Source of the DNA: an uncultured Collinsella sp.
GTDB lineage: Bacteria; Actinomycetota; Coriobacteriia; Coriobacteriales; Coriobacteriaceae
Assembly (NCBI GenBank): GCA_900544065.1
Contig: UQTR01000002.1
Span: 1-64,000, forward strand
Direction of reading: 5' to 3'
DNA length: 64,000 bases
The notes beneath the pieces are model-generated. The model was not told where the DNA came from. It did no database searches and saw only the letters and a program-made list of their open reading frames with translations. Position numbers and translations under genes: made by a program. Positions 62,761 to 64,000 of the stretch are shown one piece after another; the first letter of the stretch is position 1; every line of letters begins with the position of its first letter.

Positions 62761-62821
62761 AGTCACCAATGTTTGGCGGGAACTGTTCTGTGAAGCGTTA
62801 AAAAGGAAAGTGAGGACGCCA

Positions 62822-63133
62822 GTGTTTCAGATAGCCGATCTGCTCGCTATCGTTGCAGGCGCCATCGCGGGCGCAATTGCCTTCCTTCCCTTTGTCTTTA
62901 CGCTCAAGCCGGTTCTTGACGATAAACAGAATGCGGACATGCTCAAGGGCATGGTGAGTCTGGCGGTCTCGGCAATCGCCCTGCTCGTCTTTACCTTGGT
63001 TGTGTTTGTGTTGTTCGGAGAGGCATTTCGCATGTTCCTCCTGGGCGAGGCGATCGGCTTCGTGGCCTTTATGGCCGCCTGCGCGGTTCGCGTCGCCAAG
63101 GCGCTGCGAGATCCTCATGAGGTCGAAAGGTAA
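62822..63133 (+). CDS. AtpI-like membrane protein, first gene of the atp operon
   Basis: Small membrane protein of 103 residues with about four hydrophobic segments (VAGAIAGAIAFLPFVF, LAVSAIALLVFTLVVFVLF, EAIGFVAFMAACAV). It precedes atpB by 3 bp, the position of atpI, whose product assists c-ring assembly or Mg uptake. Sequence similarity to AtpI is not obvious by eye, so the call rests on position. The start is GTG 62822 behind GAGG. Confidence 0.65.
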   Translation: MFQIADLLAIVAGAIAGAIAFLPFVFTLKPVLDDKQNADMLKGMVSLAVSAIALLVFTLVVFVLFGEAFRMFLLGEAIGFVAFMAACAVRVAKALRDPHEVER

Positions 63134-63136
63134 GTC

Positions 63137-63940
63137 GTGGAAATATTTGAAAAGCTGCCTGATGAGATTAATCATCTGGTCAGCGAGTTCAGCTCCACCC
63201 CTGTCGTGGGCGATCTGAGCTGCGGCATCACGCAGTACTCGTTTTGGCTGATCGTCTCCACGATCGTGCTCCTGATCGTCCTGGCCGTGTTCAAGAAGAA
63301 GCAGACCCTGGTTCCCAAGGGCTTCTTCGTCAACGGTTTCGAGTACATCATCGAGTACGTCGAGAACGATATCGGCAAGGGTGTCGTGGGTGAGAACTGG
63401 AAGAAGCACTTCCCGTTCCTGTGCTCGCTTTTCCTGTTCATCCTGATCAATAACATGATCGGCCTGATCCCGGGAATGAAGCCCGGCACCGGCGCAATCG
63501 GCTCCACCGCCGCGCTCGCCATCTTCGCCTTCGTGTACTTCATCTACTACGGATGCAAGGCTCACGGCGTGATCGGCTACATCAAGAGCCTCGCCCCGCA
63601 GGGCGTGAGCTTCCCGATGAACGTGCTTGTGTGGGTCGTCGAGCTTTTCTCGACCTTCCTGCGCCTCATCACGCTCGCCGTCCGTCTGTTCTGCAACATG
63701 TTCGCAGGACACGTGGTCATGGGCTCGTTCGCCATCATGGCGAGCATGTTCATGCAGCCGCTGCTTCAGCAGGTTTCCGCGGCCCACGCCGTCGGCGCCC
63801 TGCCTTCGCTTGCCTGGCTTGCCATCCTCATCCTGATCTATGCGATCGAGCTTGTGGTCGGCGCCATCCAGGCTTACGTCTTCACGGTCCTTACCGCCGT
63901 GTATGTATCCGAGGCAGAGGAGGTCGCGGAGGAGGAGTAG
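63137..63940 (+). CDS. atpB: F1Fo ATP synthase subunit a
   Basis: Membrane stator subunit of 267 residues that forms the proton half-channels against the c-ring. The essential Arg is in LRLITLAVRLFCNMFAGH, and the N-terminal region (GLIPGMKPGTGAIGSTAAL) and last helices (AIELVVGAIQAYVFTVL) fit the family. The start is GTG 63137 behind AAAGG. The remaining atp genes lie beyond the window. Confidence 0.95.
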   Translation: MEIFEKLPDEINHLVSEFSSTPVVGDLSCGITQYSFWLIVSTIVLLIVLAVFKKKQTLVPKGFFVNGFEYIIEYVENDIGKGVVGENWKKHFPFLCSLFLFILINNMIGLIPGMKPGTGAIGSTAALAIFAFVYFIYYGCKAHGVIGYIKSLAPQGVSFPMNVLVWVVELFSTFLRLITLAVRLFCNMFAGHVVMGSFAIMASMFMQPLLQQVSAAHAVGALPSLAWLAILILIYAIELVVGAIQAYVFTVLTAVYVSEAEEVAEEE

Positions 63941-64000
63941 TCTTCCGCTCGCGCCTTAAAGGTAAGCAATTCGTTAAACCGCCGGTGCCCGTACCCATGG

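Noticed and set aside
1..64000. tRNA, rRNA and known riboswitches
   Set aside because: I saw no cloverleaf, rRNA segment or recognisable riboswitch core in the intergenic regions, but a covariance search was not possible.

Overview
The window looks like chromosome from a high-GC gut actinobacterium of the class Coriobacteriia, most likely Collinsella. This is inferred from base composition, the mix of PTS sugar genes, an F1Fo ATP synthase operon, a giant isopeptide-domain surface protein and several families of intergenic palindromes. No database search was possible, so every assignment rests on motifs read from the translations.

Layout. 59-3547: rRNA methyltransferase rlmKL facing a HAD phosphatase. 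3593-8754: DeoR regulator and an ascorbate-type PTS (IIA, IIB, IIC) bracketed by two paralogous transaldolases. 9136-14812: tex, then a leftward oxidoreductase/transporter operon (SDR, OFA-type MFS, Gfo/Idh) with a divergent LysR gene. 16046-21539: a diguanylate cyclase and a MarR-controlled heterodimeric ABC exporter. 21600-25465: repeat-rich spacer, pyridoxal kinase family gene, TIGR04076 protein, DUF4143 ATPase and a low-molecular-weight tyrosine phosphatase. 25434-32995: an integrative element. 33075-37093: RpiR regulator, 6-phospho-alpha-glucosidase and PTS IIBC. 37321-45350: MFS, a membrane protein, aldose epimerase, a polar amino acid ABC system and an M20 peptidase. 45537-55406: a giant adhesin behind a G10 tract, then an Abi (HEPN) cassette. 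55628-63940: prfA, prmC, hicAB, a TsaC/Sua5-family gene, glpK, upp, and the start of the atp operon.

The integrative element sits inside the catalytic P-loop codons of the phosphatase gene and rebuilds that gene: an intact copy lies at the left end and a cut-off native 5' end (MQRVLFICHGNICR) at the right end. It keeps an intact integrase and an ABC-F cargo gene. Its replication and transfer genes look damaged: in-frame TAG in rep, in-frame TAA in a DUF961-like gene, a shortened Walker A in the FtsK/TraB-like protein, and a probable frameshift in a small gene.

The strongest candidates for something undescribed are these. First, a ~140-nt element present twice (21641-21780 and 56696-56835), with unlike but self-complementary stems and nearly identical unpaired segments, as expected of a structured RNA or single-stranded DNA. 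Second, the G10 tract that places a strong upstream start out of frame with the 2.7-thousand-residue adhesin. Third, the Abi gene with a small hairpin RNA candidate upstream, lying between 27-bp direct repeats. At least four further palindrome families occupy the gaps between genes, and a fragment of one shared repeat is read in frame inside the M20 peptidase.
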